Shown: positions 28,689-40,499, numbered from the stretch's first letter. The stretch is DNA of 64,000 nt from Heligmosomoides polygyrus polygyrus (GCA_947396885.1 OX377202.1:35363478-35427477); one strand, 5' to 3'. Notes: generated by a model from the sequence alone, not told the origin. A program made the numbers and translations.

Positions 28689-29969
28689 GCTATGTTTTTA
28701 TCTTAATCATGGGCGATTTTCAGGGAATGTAAACCATTGACAGCCGATCATCCAATTTTATACTCATACGTATGTCAGACGATGTGTGCGGCAAGTCTTC
28801 TGAATCTCTTCGAGCGCTGGACAACGTCTGCGACACGCCTTCAGAATACCGGTGCTCAGCCCTCCTAATACTTTGCATTATCTGCTCAGTACGTCGAGGA
28901 TTGAGACCACGACACCCGTAAATCTTGTAAGGCGGTCCGCGTGCAAGTCATAAGCACGCGGCCCACTCGGAAACGGCAGTCCTCTCCAAGACCCACGACT
29001 CGGACGATGCGTCCACCAACAAAGATAACCACTGAACCACCGTTTACCCCGAAAAGGGGGCAACTCCGCACTATTGTATTTACTTTCGGGACTCCAGAGG
29101 TTGAGGAGAGGTCGAAAGGAAATTTTCCGCCCAAACTTCGCCTAAGAGGGTTATTTGGGGGTTGATCACGCATCTGACATCCGTTTTTCGTTTTACATTG
29201 GAATACAGTAGGTTACGGTAGGTACCGGTAGCTAAGATATGGCAACCGATTTCGCCCGAATTTAGCCCAGTAAGGAACGCTTGAGAATATCTGAACAAGT
29301 ATCTTAACTTTGCATAGCAGGCGGCATCCAATCAGCTTCTAAGGGGTTCGCGTCCGTCCTGCGGACCAACCTCAGGAACGATCTGCCCCTTCCCCGTTGG
29401 TATATTCCGAAAAGCCACTGGTGCCGGTGCACCCTCTATGGTACTTCCTCTTGGTCACACAGTTTCATCCAGTTCAACCGTGACCCCAAACCCTCTAAGA
29501 ATCGGCGTATTCCTTCGAAAACACTCGCAACAAACATCGCGGACGTGTTGCTCTATGTGTTGCTCCGGTATCTACGGTAACCTACCGTAATCGGCCGATA
29601 CTTCAGAAACCGATGTCAGATTCGTGATTGGCACCCTAAATAACCCACCCCAGGCGAAGTTTGGGCGAAATCGGTGATTATGACCTCGATAACCTTAGAC
29701 ACCGGTATCTACCGTAACCTACCGTAATCGGCCGAAATTTCAAAAACGGATGTCAGGCTTGTGATCAGCACCCCCAATAGCCCACCCAGGCGAACTTTGG
29801 GCGAAAACTTTTTTTCGACCTCTCCTCGACCTCTGGATTTCCGAGAGTACAATAGTGCCGATACGGTTGGCATATAACGCAGCGCAGTATATCATAAAAT
29901 TGGATGATCGGCTGTGAATGGTGTACGGTATACTGACAATCGCCCATGATTAAGCTAAAAAAACCTAGC
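28689..29969. mobile_element. Foldback element with long inverted arms, about 1.28 kb
   Basis: The left end GCTATGTTTTTATCTTAATC and the right end (complement GCTAGGTTTTTTTAGCTTAA) mirror each other. The arms continue with TCATGGGCGAT, AGCCGATCATCCAATTTTAT, CCAGAGGTTGAGGAGAGGTC, CATCTGACATCCGTTTT and TAGGTTACGGTAGGTACCGG, with gaps, over about 450-500 bp on each side. The centre (about 29230-29560) is single-copy here, and a further partial arm unit lies at 29570-29690. There is no coding capacity. Imperfect arms suggest an old or composite insertion. Confidence 0.75.
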
Positions 29970-30163
29970 ACTCCAGTTCTTAAATTCGGGCACACGACCT
30001 TCTCCACGCAATGTGAAATACACCTTGTCCCGCGTTGCCGGTACCATAACGCGGTGAGCAAACGCGCCCCATCGCGAGCACTTGACCTATTCCATTGCAC
30101 GCATGGGTGGAGGGGTGTTTTTAAAAACGATCCGCTAGGTCGGGGTCTAGCGAGGTCGATCTC

Positions 30164-30367
30164 TCAGTCATTCAATTCAAAATAACACTTGACAGCTACC
30201 ATTTTACTCCCACCCCCGACTCCAACACGCAATCGGTGCGGTGCGGTGTTTCCGCGCTCCAAGGGGACTCGTCCTTCCTCGGACGAGATGTCCGGCGGTG
30301 ATGCGTCACAAGAGCGATGAACGTCGCCGCTGATGTTGGCGCTGTCACCTTGTATTTCCGGTTTCAT
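30164..30367 (-). CDS. Possible first exon of a divergent gene, unrecognised
   Basis: I do not recognise the product. The minus-strand frame from the ATG at 30367 has a varied, acidic and Ser/Pro-rich composition (MKPEIQGDSANISGD...), unlike the low-complexity ORFs nearby. A possible donor (G|GTGGGAG) lies about 50 codons in. It is head-to-head with the RanBP3-like gene, 411 bp between start codons, which could be a shared promoter. No downstream minus-strand exons are visible before the foldback and RTE insertions, so this may be a relic or a chance ORF. Confidence 0.27.
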   Translation of the reverse strand: MKPEIQGDSANISGDVHRSCDASPPDISSEEGRVPLERGNTAPHRLRVGVGGGSKMVAVKCYFELND

Positions 30368-30748
30368 CGGCTTTTCGTTTTCGGTTCATCGCCGATGTTG
30401 AACTCGTGCAAACTGTTGCAGAGAAGTTCTCACGAGAATGCCTAGTTTCGGAACGTCATACACCTTCCAGGAAGGTGTCATTGCTCCGGAGGCTTCGTGG
30501 GTGGCGGTGGCTTTGAATACCTTTTCTACTTCTATTCATTCGGTAAAACACCGGTAGAAATAGGGCTTCCAAAAGTGAGGGCAAGTCCCGAGTCCCTGTA
30601 CTCCATTTCGGTCATTCGTGTTCATAGTTGTTGGTAGTGCGAGGAGTTGCCATCACTTTCGTAAAGGTATAAACGGTGCCGCCTCGTCGCGAACTCCTGT
30701 ATACTGCTGTGTTCTTTGCCAGCGCTGAGGTAATTTCTTCGAGATTTC
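30368..30748. other. Putative promoter region of the RanBP3-like gene
   Basis: G/C-richer than the surrounding DNA and without repeats. No TATA box is recognised. Confidence 0.35.
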
Positions 30749-30750
30749 AG
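30740..30750 (+). promoter_or_regulatory. Candidate trans-splice acceptor for the RanBP3-like gene
   Basis: GAGATTTCAG ends 28 nt before the ATG at 30779. The only nearby upstream donor-like site would give an intron of about 20 nt, too short, so spliced-leader addition is the likelier use. Confidence 0.5.
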
Positions 30751-30778
30751 GTTTGGTGTCAGCTGAAGTCCGAGTCCT

Positions 30779-33700
30779 ATGTCGGACCATACGAACAACG
30801 ACTCTGATGCTCCACCAGCCAAGAAGATGTTCACATTCCGGAAGTCCGCGCTGTCTGCGAAAGCTGATCAGATGTGGAGTCAAAGTAAGTGCTCGCAGCT
30901 ACGCCTATATCCTTCTCAGATCCGAAGGAGTCCGGGAAGAGTGCATATGAAGATTTCTCGTGTTGGAGTTCTCTTCAAAAAGTGAAAGCCGGCTGCAACA
31001 AGTGGACTGGTCTGCCACCACTAGGTGTTCACCTCTTTCACGAATCGACAGCGCGAGCTCGAATCCATGCCTTAACATGGCACTTAAGTATACTTGGACG
31101 TTTTCCAAGGTTGCTAAGCATGGTATCCTAGGGCCGGTATTCTTCCGTTTATTCAGTTTTTGCCCGTAGGCCTCGCATCATCATCACCTAATGTCGGCTC
31201 AGAAAGGGCTGGGAACCTCATCCACCAAAGGTGGTCACTTCGCGAGCCAGTTTACTCCACAGTTGGTCTTCTTTACTACTTGGCTGCAACCGAACAACCG
31301 GCTTGAAGAGCCGTTCTTCTTTCTCGGAAAGCTGTTGAAAATCTGAATTTTTGAGCTCTTTTAGCGCCATGTCTTTCGAGAGGGAATCACCACCTTATAG
31401 CTGACTACTCAACGTATCATTTTGGGGTTCAGTGTAGAACGGGTATGATTGATGAGCAAGTAGAGGATACAACCACCACAAACGAAAAAGGCCGATGATG
31501 CCGCCGTACTAGTGTGGGAGCCCTTCTTTTGACTCTGACCTCACGACTACGTTGTACGGGGAAAGAAATACAAGACAGGAGTTATGACGTACACCCGTTT
31601 TTTCCTGCTCTGACTTGTTCTATTCCATCAGACGACTTGTAGCATTGTGCTTTTATTCTCCAGGCCGTTTCTGATGCAATTTGGCAGTCATGTGTGTTCT
31701 ATTAGGTGGGGAAAAAGTCTCTTCACACTTCGAAAAGTTTTTGCCGTCATCCTTGTAGACAAACTAGCCAGTATTGATAGCTGATTTCACAATCCTATCA
31801 TACTTGTCTACCGTTCGTACGCGGACACAGGTCAAGACCCTTCTTGTACTTCGTTATCTATTCAATCTTCCGTACTCAATGCCAGATCTACCTCATGGCC
31901 ATTTTCGGCACGGCATTCTTCATGAATTTATTAAAGGGTCTACAGCACGTCAGGCAGCCGACCAAATTAACCATGTATATGGCTTGGGATCTACCACTCA
32001 TTGCACCTGTTATGAGTGGTTCGGAAAGTTTTTAAAGGGAGATTCACTCGAGGACAAAGCAATGTCAGGAAGGCCAACTGAATTGGACGACACTGAAGTA
32101 CCCCATCTTCTTCGTACCGATAGTAGGAAGACGACACGTCAGCTGGCAGAGAAGCTCGAAGTGTCTCATAGGATAGTGGGAATCCATCTGAAGAATCTTG
32201 GCTTTCATGGAAATTTGGAGCTTGGATTCCACATGCCCTGTCAGACATTCACTGCAAAACCACATGTTCATGTTGCATGGACTCACAAGAGAAACAATAA
32301 AGGAGCTGGGCTGGGAGGCAATGACACGTCCATCGTATAGCCCGACCTCGCCCCTACCGACTACCATCTCTTCCTGCTCTCAAGCAAGAAATTGGAGAGA
32401 AATATTCTGAAACGGATGAAGACCTCAAAAATTGGATTCAGCAATGGTACAACTCCAGAACTGCAGTCCTTTAAGCGAGAGGAATTAGAAAAGTACCCAG
32501 TCTTTGGAGAAGTATAGTGGAACAAGATGGAGTTCATCTCAAATGATTTGACATTGTAGCTGTGAAGTAGTAAATCTCTGAAAAAATGAGAAGACTTTTT
32601 TCCAACCTAATACCAAGGCGGATGACGAGTTGTTCTTTTCAGCTATGTGATCCTATATTGTATGTTGTTGCAGCATTTAAGGTGTTCAAGTGATTCCGAA
32701 GCCGTTATCGTCGGTTTGATTTCGCGGCTGTGTTCAGTTAACTAGTCTTCTTTTGCGTTATCTTTCTGCTTATCGAGCGATCTTTCGCAACGATGAAATA
32801 GCTGACTTGCTCATCGGTAGTCGCAAGCTAAAATTGGTTTCATTGCAAGCGGGATATGCTCAGCAAAGATTAAAATACTGCGCTGTTCTGACCTGGACAC
32901 ATCTTAATCCTTTTATTCCTCAAGCTTTTTTTTTCAATGAAAATGTAGAGTTGCTTCAGGCAAATCCGGTTTCGGATTCGGGATAGCGCCGTCGACGCAC
33001 GTACAATTGGAAAAGAAGTCACTAGATGACGTGCTCGGAAAAATGGCCGCAGAGAAAAAACTCAGAGAAGAACAAGAGGGCAAGTCGCAGCCGATGTTTG
33101 TTTTTGGATCGAAAATCTCCGACAGAGTAGTAAAGGTTGGTGACGCTTCAACTTATCCGGAGTTTACTTTGTTGCGTTGGATTGCTGAAAGAATTTGACT
33201 TTATATGCAAAGTGCTACAGTGGAGTTATTTTGCCTAGAGCAGTTACCTTGTGAGGAGATATTAAGCACCGCAATGACTTTATAATATGAGCTTAAACAG
33301 TTGTCCACACAGAACCCGTAGATGAATGGATATTAAGCAGCCCAGATTCGTTTCGTCTCTTAGAGTGTAAAGCCGCGTCACTTTCAGTGTTTTATTTAGA
33401 AGCACGTGATAGTTGGTAGCCAAAGATAGCGAGTGGTACATCCACACCCGCTGTTGGGTAGGTCAGCATATTCTCCCAGAAAACACCGTGCATTGGTAGT
33501 GTCTGTCGAAACCGATCGCTATTGCTTTATGCAAGGCAGGGACACTGAGTGGATTTATGTGAATGAGATCAAAGTTTTAAGGAGGCCAATGAGCTCGCGG
33601 CAACAAACGGCACGACGGCTACGGTTGTAGATGGAGAGAACTCAAAACCAAAAACGGCGGAGGAGTTGTTCAAAAACGCCGCGCAGCAGGATAAACCGGT

Positions 33701-36700
33701 GAGCTATGTGATAGCTATATCTTTGGCTTGCTTTGCGGATTGGCAAGCACTTTTTGTTGCTACGAGTCAGCCATAATGTCCACCGTTATTAAGCAAGAAG
33801 AACACGACTTCATAGCTGAGGCGAAGGAGGCAGCAGAGAAGAAGAAGGAACACGATAAGCCGAGCACGAGTATAGTTACTGTTACAACCGGCGAAGAAAA
33901 TGATATCAATGTATTCCAAGTGAGTCCAATTGCTCAAATGCGTCACTTTGAAACTAATTAATTCGATACTGCGCTTGTGCGCGCAGCGAAGGGCACTATA
34001 GTGCGGTTAGATCACCTGCACACGGGAGTTCTCTCCTTATACAGTTTTGTGCTGCAAAAGCTGTTTCCTGTAACTGAAGCAGAAGCGTGTCCATTCTCGA
34101 TGCGGGGACAACCCAGCTCAGAAAAAAGCAGGTCTGATTGAAAAGCAGAAGAGCGTAACAATCTCGGTTGAAAGCTAAAACAAGAATAATACTCTAACAG
34201 TCTAACAACGCCATGCCAAGGTTTATCGAAAGTCGAACTTGGGCTGCTCTGATTGTTTGAGGCTAAGTGGCTAGGGGCGTCTCCTTTTGTTGAAAGGTTA
34301 TCCGTTTTGGTAGTAAGTTCATGAATGCTCAATAACATCAAGTATGGTCAGGCATATTTCACTACAGGGGAAGGATACCCCAGAGGTGCCTAAAATTTTT
34401 CGAACATGGTGACCACCCTAAGCCACTTCACACGCGTTTTTTTTTTTGCTAAACAGGGTCCCTATAAACAGTTTGACAGATGGTGATTTTGGACAAATGT
34501 ACACCAAACATTCTGTACTGCTATAGTTTATCTAAACACCACTAACAGAGTTATAGAAATTGCGTTGTTGTGTTAGTTTAGTATGGACTATTTACGTATG
34601 CCATATTCGGTGTCGGTGAATTATGCCCGAAAAGTACCAGTTGCTCATAAAAGTTTGTTCCTCTAGCTACAGCAAAGATTTTTAAAGAAGAGCTACGTCC
34701 TGAGCTGGTACAGTATTTCGCGTTTTGCTAACCTGACTTGTAATGAAAGTACTGGTGGAGGTTTTCCAGTAAACTATCGCATGCATTTTCAACTATAGCG
34801 TCGCTGATGATTAAGTAGGTTTACTTATAGGACGTTGAGCCAAAACTAGTTCTTTGAGGCGAACCGAAAGTTTGCTCGGCTTGTTATTTTTAGCGAAAGG
34901 AAGCAATTTCTTGAAAGAAGCGGCAACTAAATATCTGCGACAACAAACTGCATTGCAGGTGGTTATTCATCCGCATATCTACCATTATTTGTACCTCAAA
35001 TCCCGCGGTCGTTCCACAGAAATCACGCTGACAGCCAGGATGAAAATTCAACGTAGTTGGACGCATAGATCCATCCACGCAGATTATTGAAAGATACCAA
35101 TCAGTACCGTCTACACTATCATCCTAGTAGAAATCGCGAAGCACTGCGAGCGCAGTTTCAAAAGGCAATGAAAGTTAAGTTTATTGGTTTCCTGCTCTTT
35201 AGAATGTTGTAGATCATTACTGCAGCAATGAGAGCAGGAATGTTATTGAGTATCAAACAATGTTTGAATTGTGTAGACATTCTATGACGTTTATTTTATA
35301 ATCCATCGCTGTCGTTTTGGGCCGCATTGTGGAATCCTCTTATTATAAGTAGAGCGCTCTTTGTTATAATTATAATATGGATAAGTAATTTAGCTTCTAA
35401 CTTTATTTCTAGACTGCTTGCAAGTTGCACTCGTTCGACAAGGAGAAGAAGACATGGGTTGAACGAGGCCTTGCTCAGATAAAAATTAACCAGAGGAACG
35501 AGAACGGCGAGGTCCACCATCGAATAGGTCTGCTTCTATTTAGTTGCTGGCTGTTTGACATAATTTTCTGTTTTATTCCTTGCTAATATTGCTGTTCCGT
35601 GTATCGACTTGAGGAACACTGTTCTAATTATCGAATCTTTGACATTTTATGGTGAATTGTTGCAGTGGCTCGAACTACGGGTAATCATCGTGTGGTTATC
35701 AACTCCAGAGTGCATGCTGACATGTTTTTCGAAAGGATCGATCAAAAAAGGCTCAAGATTAGTGCTACTACCCCGGATTCAAATGCCATACAGATATTCC
35801 TGGTCACCATTGGTTTTTCTGTGAGTCCACTTATCTATCTGCAGCGGGAATGTGGTTTTTCATTTTTTTCTCAAGGATATTGTGCGTCTTCTTTACAGAA
35901 AACTGCTCTAAATATTGACGAATTCTGCGCCACCTTAGAGGGCATACTCAGGAAGGAAAAGGCCTGCGAATCAGCGAAAAGGAAGCGGAAGGTTGGTGAT
36001 TGCGGTTTCTGCTCTTGTAATTAGGAAGCTGTACTGCCGCTCATTATTTGAGCTCATTGATATGGCTTGAGGCTTCTGGGCGCATTGGCATGTTCATAGT
36101 GGTAATGCAAAGCCGGTTCAGAGGTTAAAAATGGAGCGAAAGGTTTACAAGGCCTGAGACGCTGTTGTTGATGTGTGATTTTTGGGCTGTTGCGGAGCTC
36201 GTTAGTGGATCGTAAAGAACAACGGTCCCGATTTGAAGAAGAGACTGCACAACTTATCATCCAATTAGCTAGTTTTTGCTCAGCATGAAGATCTTTGAGC
36301 GATATCCGACATCCGGCGTTTCATCAAGCAATACCACTGCGTAACTGACTGTGGCACTGTCGAATCGTTTCTTCTGATGAAAAGGGGGTGTGAGAAGAAG
36401 AATCTGGTGCATCTATCTTTGCCGGACTTGGAGAACGCCTTTGACTTACCGCTCGAAGTGATATGCCTTTCCTTAAGACAGCGCAACCGTGCAGAAGAGC
36501 GTTACTCTGCTTTACATCGATGGTTCAGTGGTAGAATGCTCGCCTCCCACGCGGGCGGCCCACCTTCGATTCCCGGCCGATCCAGCAAATAGTGGTTGTG
36601 GGTAGCTCGCCCTATAGTCGTCTCTCGACTGGCCACGCAGTGGAATGCCCAAAATATAATATGCTTATTTCCCAAACCTGCCGCGGTTTAAAGGTTGACG

Positions 36701-37819
36701 TTGCTAACTTTTCTTGGTCCCCACACACCGAGTTGCAGGTCGAATCGGCTTCGTCCGAGTTGGGTGGAGTCAGAGGGCGCTAGGAGATCTGGAAAACCTC
36801 CTTATATTGGGTGACTAGCGAGACGTATCGGTATGAACTACCTTCTTTGTGGAATTGAGTCCCGCGTCCTCTTGAAAGAAGTCGGTTGAAGGCTGGCAGC
36901 AGGTATTGAGGCTGGAGGAGACGAGCCCAGGCGACTTGAGTCGAATGGAATCGAAACAAGTGTGATATCCTGATCAGCAAACAGATAGCTTAAGTAAAAC
37001 GAAATCGTATAGAATGATATCTTTTCTGACCATTATGTACATTTGTTGCGCTTCGCGACAGATGGTATTCTCTGCCAGAGTACACCAATGGTCTGCACTC
37101 TCCCCGTTATTCGATCTTGTCGCTTTGGGTGAAACATCATGAGTCCAGCACAGTCAATCAGCTTGATGTCATTTTGTGTTGATGGTGCAGTGTTAGATTA
37201 TGAAGACAAGAGTGAAGTATAAAGACTTGTACAACCTTGCTGCGCTCGCCTGGAGTGATTTGGACTCAAGTTTAGCATCAAGGAAACCGAGTACTTGGCG
37301 GCTGACGAAGGCGAGCCCGTCGCTAACTGGTTAATTGATAACAGACGTGTCTAGCAAGGTGAAACACAGATCTGTCCCTGTGCTTAGACCACAAACGATC
37401 GACTGAAAGTGTTCAATTCATAACTCGTGCGACAGTTCGTATCTTGAGAGACGATGGACCAACGGAGAGTTTCAGGATGGGTCTCCCTTATTTGAGAGGC
37501 AAGAATGTGATGTCAGCAAAATTGTTAGGGAAGATGGTGAGGTAGCCGCCCCTTCCTTTCATCACTTGGTTCTCAAACGTCTGTTTATTGTATCGAATTA
37601 TATTCTGCTGCTGTTTTACCATGAGTCAATAATGACTGCAGTCGTTTTCAGGCTGAAGAAGAACCTGGATCGGAGAAAGTGGCCAAGTTGAATATCGAGG
37701 ATGAAGCAGCATCGAACGAGGGATCCGCTTCGGCCCGTTCGGAGTCGTTAGAAACGGACGGCGAGAAGGTGAACACGTCCGATGAGAAAGCGGATAGCAC
37801 CGAGAGCAAAGACGACTGA
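30779..37819 (+). CDS. RANBP3: RanBP3-like Ran-binding protein, eight exons
   Basis: Likely a nuclear cofactor that binds Ran-GTP and helps CRM1-dependent export. Exons: 30779-30884, 32960-33135, 33582-33698, 33767-33919, 35413-35527, 35666-35820, 35899-35991, 37652-37819; 360 aa. FG-type motifs are SGFGFG (38-43) and FVFG (82-85); the latter, followed by a DRV motif, is a RanBP3 feature. Residues 60-75 and 140-165 are charged and helical. The RanBD1 domain spans about 180-300: ACKLHSFDKEKKTWVERG, NHRVVINSRVHADMFFE and a hydrophobic IQIFLVTI strand. AKRKRK at the end of exon 7 is a basic cluster that could be a nuclear localisation signal. The C-terminus is acidic and Ser-rich. Length is shorter than mammalian RanBP3. 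The exon 4 acceptor (after TACGAG) is weak and least certain. Intron 1 holds a deleted mariner. Confidence 0.87.
30985..31085 (-). repeat. tRNA-like fragment in intron 1 of the RanBP3-like gene
   Basis: On the minus strand GGCATGGATTCGAGCTCGC includes a B-box-like GGATTCGAGCTC, followed by CACCTAGTGGTGGCAGACCA. It may be a short piece of a SINE; the rest of the SINE body is not present. Confidence 0.3.
31702..32610 (+). mobile_element. Internally deleted mariner in intron 1 of the RanBP3-like gene
   Basis: The ends TTAGGTGGGGAAAAAGTCTC and ...GACTTTTTTCCAACCTAA form the inverted repeat, flanked by TA at 31700-31701 and 32611-32612. The frame at 31852-32340 gives the transposase DNA-binding half, with FIKGSTARQAADQIN, WFGKFLKGDSLED and RQLAEKLEVSHRIVGIHLKNLG. 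After a stop it continues in the DLAPTDYHLF region (third catalytic Asp) and C-terminus. The central catalytic part is largely missing and the element is 909 bp. It is in the host gene's orientation. It is a different mariner from the one at 20223 because the ends differ. Confidence 0.87.
36514..36584 (+). pseudogene. tRNA-Gly (CCC) pseudogene
   Basis: The 71-nt stretch has a conserved D-arm (GGTTCAGTGGTAGAA), an anticodon arm CTCGCCTCCCACGCGGG with anticodon CCC, and a T-loop TTCGATT. It fails where function needs it: the 5' side of the T-stem reads CCACC against CCCGG, and the first two and the seventh acceptor pairs are mismatched. It lies in the last intron of the RanBP3-like gene, as a tRNA relic or the head of a tRNA-Gly-derived SINE. 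Confidence 0.75.
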
Positions 37820-38413
37820 AGGCAGGCGTTGTATGAAGAGAACAACCACGCTTATGTTGAGAATTTTCTAGCAAAGAGGTTACGTGCACCCGTTGTCGAT
37901 CAAGTAGCTCTGCAGTTAGTCCGCATCCAGCTGTTCACCACCCCGATATCATTCTCGTGCAGTTCCATGATATTCCTGACGCTCCGTGTTGTTCACCGAA
38001 CGTGGTCGCTAGACGTGTGCCGGTGGGTCGTCTTTGGCTCCGCATCACTTCATGTGGTGGTATTTCACCAGTATTGCTTGAGCTCTAACCTCCACAAATG
38101 ATAAAATGAGTTGACAGTGCCGGTGATTTTGAGAAGTTTGTATGCATGTTTGACGTTGTTGATCTCGGTAGGTACTCCTATGATGTCAACCTTATACTCG
38201 CACCTTTTCGTCGTCTTTACATAAATGTTTTAACCAGTTTCTTGTCGGTGTCCGCATATGTAGCAGAGAATGATGTCTTATTTCTTGGAAAGCGGTTGTT
38301 CTTTCTCACTGCCCTTCACACAATGAGTGCTAGCTATGTCAAGGTCACACCAGCCTAGCTAGGGGTTTATCACAAAGCGGAGACATGACAAAAAGTCTCG
38401 GTGGGTTGAGTCG
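37820..38413. other. 3' flank of the RanBP3-like gene
   Basis: No perfect AATAAA is found close to the stop at 37819; GATAAA at 38099-38104 is a possible variant signal. No other gene is recognised. Confidence 0.35.
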
Positions 38414-38586
38414 ACCTGGGGCCGGATTCAAGAACTACTTACGTAACTTTAACGGAGAATTGTAAGCTTAAAGCTCAGATAACGCGCCTTATCAAGCGAT
38501 ATGGTGAGCGATAAGCTGCGCTATCTGAACTTTCAGCTTGCAATTCTCCGTTAAGGTTACGAAGTCATTGATGAATCCGTCCCCTG
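38414..38586. mobile_element. Palindromic MITE, copy B
   Basis: The left arm CTGGGGCCGGATTCAAG...GTAACTTTAACGGAGAATTG is mirrored by CAATTCTCCGTTAAGGTTAC...TGAATCCGTCCCC. It shares both arms and the inner motif AAGCGATATGGTGAGCGATA with copy A at 5523-5697. This copy keeps both ends better. It has no coding capacity. Confidence 0.78.
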
Positions 38587-39253
38587 GCTATCTATTAAAT
38601 ATCGAGAGATCTGGAGAGAGGTGAACTGCTTCTTTGCTAGGACGAGTGTTTTCTTTTTGACCGGAAAGGTGGCGGTACGGTGGAAATGTTGAAAGGTGTT
38701 CCAGCTTGCGCAGCCTACTTCGTTTGAGGAAGAGTCCCACGGGCTGACGACGAATTTGTAGTACTTCGTTCTGCAGTGGGGAAGCGCTTCTACAGTTTGG
38801 AAGTCGCTTTCTGTTCCCTTCCTGGTCTAGACGATTCAGATGCTGATAACTTTCCAATGTCCGGTATGGGCTAGATCTAGAGTTCTGGCATACCAAGGCA
38901 TACTTCCTCCGAATCACCTCAACATAAGGATGACATCATTTCTGCCGTTTCAAGAAGGGCTTTGTTGAGTTTGAAAGCGAGGTTATTTGAGAGGGGACGT
39001 GTTCTTGCAATGTCCACCGTTACCTAATGGTTTTTATCGCGGGGGCAATACGTAGGAGTGGGAGCATTTTCAGGTTTAAGGAAGAGCCATTAGGTGGGAT
39101 GAACATTACTCCGACTGCAAACCAAGACGGCAAATAAATTCGATACATCCAGGGTAACAAGGGGATGGTCAATTGCCATTTGGATGGGACGCCCGCTCTA
39201 CTTCTAGTTGAGCACGTTAGAAGAGCGCAAATTCAATGTCGATTACGAGTCGA
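38587..39253. other. Stretch with an unassigned minus-strand ORF
   Basis: A 109-residue minus-strand frame (38917-38588) rich in Arg, Leu and Ser has no recognisable domain. It could be a decayed transposon ORF or chance. Confidence 0.3.
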
Positions 39254-39533
39254 TGGGCTCATGGAGCGCGCTCGGAAAAGGTGCAGACTGTCGCGTGAAC
39301 CCGACTCCAGGTTCTTGGTTCGGATTTCGTGCCTGAGCCAACCAAACCTTCCATCCCCCTGCGGTTGATAGATGGGTACTAGACTCATCTGGGGGAGGTG
39401 AAAAACTGACTTGCCCATTGGGTGGCCACTCCTAGTCACAGTATGGGTCCACATGCTCATTTCAAATGGCCTCCACGACATTCTTAAGAAGCACAGTGGG
39501 GTTGACCAACGCCGTCCTTCATGCTTATCCATT
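39254..39533 (+). repeat. tRNA-like SINE copy 5
   Basis: Contains the head GGAGCGCGCTCGGAAAAGGT, GGTTCTTGGTTCGGATTTC, GAGCCAACCAAACCTTCC, GGTACTAGACTCATCTGG, AAAACTGACTTGCCCATTGG and a tail GCCGTCCTTCATGCTTATCC. Confidence 0.7.
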
Positions 39534-39769
39534 TAAGCATCTCAGTTTGCTGTACTCGTGAAGCTTGCAGCAGCTTGCTAACCAGGAAACTGCCCCTATG
39601 GAACACTGAAATGGCAGACACGAATCATATAATAATTATGCCCATTCTTCAAATGTTGACAGACGAATAAAAGCAGAAAGTAGAAGGATTAGAATTTGCA
39701 GGAGTCATGGAAAATACGGCTAGAATCGTAAAAATGTAAGAAGTGAGCGTTTTATTTCGCCACTCTTTT

Positions 39770-40081
39770 CAGACGAACCTTTGTGTTAGACTCCTCCCAT
39801 GGCTCGCGCGCGAGGGAAGCGAGCTAGAATTTTCCAAAAGAGACTTCGAGGCTTCATACGATTGCTTCCTACAAGATTTCACCGAAAGCGAAGCTTCATT
39901 TTCACAAAGCTGCTTGGTTGCGGCCAAAGCCACGGTGCCAGGCAGGACTGGATTCCCCATCCCTTGCTTTCCGGACAGCGCTAGTACGCCTTACAATTCC
40001 GTCGCCGTACATCCACTATGTCCCTGTAGCAATGAGCGTCAGCATTCACCCGTGATATCGCGATGGAGCTTCGTCTGTTAG
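39770..40081 (+). CDS. Possible exon or small gene, unrecognised
   Basis: A CTTTTCAG acceptor ends at about 39772. Downstream, one frame stays open to a TAG at 40081 with a varied composition (EFSKRDFEASYDCFLQDFTE). A second + frame starts MARARGKRARIFQKRLRG at 39799 and runs 61 residues, and the minus strand is open as well. Three long frames over 200 bp of G/C-richer DNA suggest a real coding segment in one of them, but I recognise no family and no neighbouring exons. Confidence 0.25.
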   Translation, partial: QTNLCVRLLPWLAREGSELEFSKRDFEASYDCFLQDFTESEASFSQSCLVAAKATVPGRTGFPIPCFPDSASTPYNSVAVHPLCPCSNERQHSPVISRWSFVC

Positions 40082-40499
40082 TGTTTGAATCGTGGAGAAT
40101 CACCGTATAAGATTCGTTTCGGCCGTTTTGGCCTACCGCTTGGAACAGTTCCCAAGACAGACAGGTCTAGTACATTAATCTACCGCGAAGCAGCGGATAT
40201 ATCACGCGCACAATGGTGAACTATGTATTGTGCTTACCATGAGTTCCTTCAGGGTATCAACCTTGTGCTAGCCTTTTAGACTACGCGCAATGAGATTGTG
40301 AGTTAGACAAAGCACGTATTATTGCGAACGTTGAAAGCTCTTCGACACTTTGAACCAACAAGCAAGTATGAGCGCAGCTTCTCTTCGTCTCCGTAGAGCC
40401 CAACCACTATAAAGAACCTCGTTTCTAGTAATAGTCGCAAATATCTGGTGAGTTCGTTCCGCTTTACACCTTCGAAATCAAACATAGATGTTTACGCGA

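Noticed and set aside
30885..30984. An extra exon of the RanBP3-like gene starting after TTCTCAG at about 30917
   Set aside because: It would fit by phase, but the sequence runs into tRNA-like repeat DNA without a good donor. Joining exon 1 directly to 32960 gives SKSGFGFG in phase.
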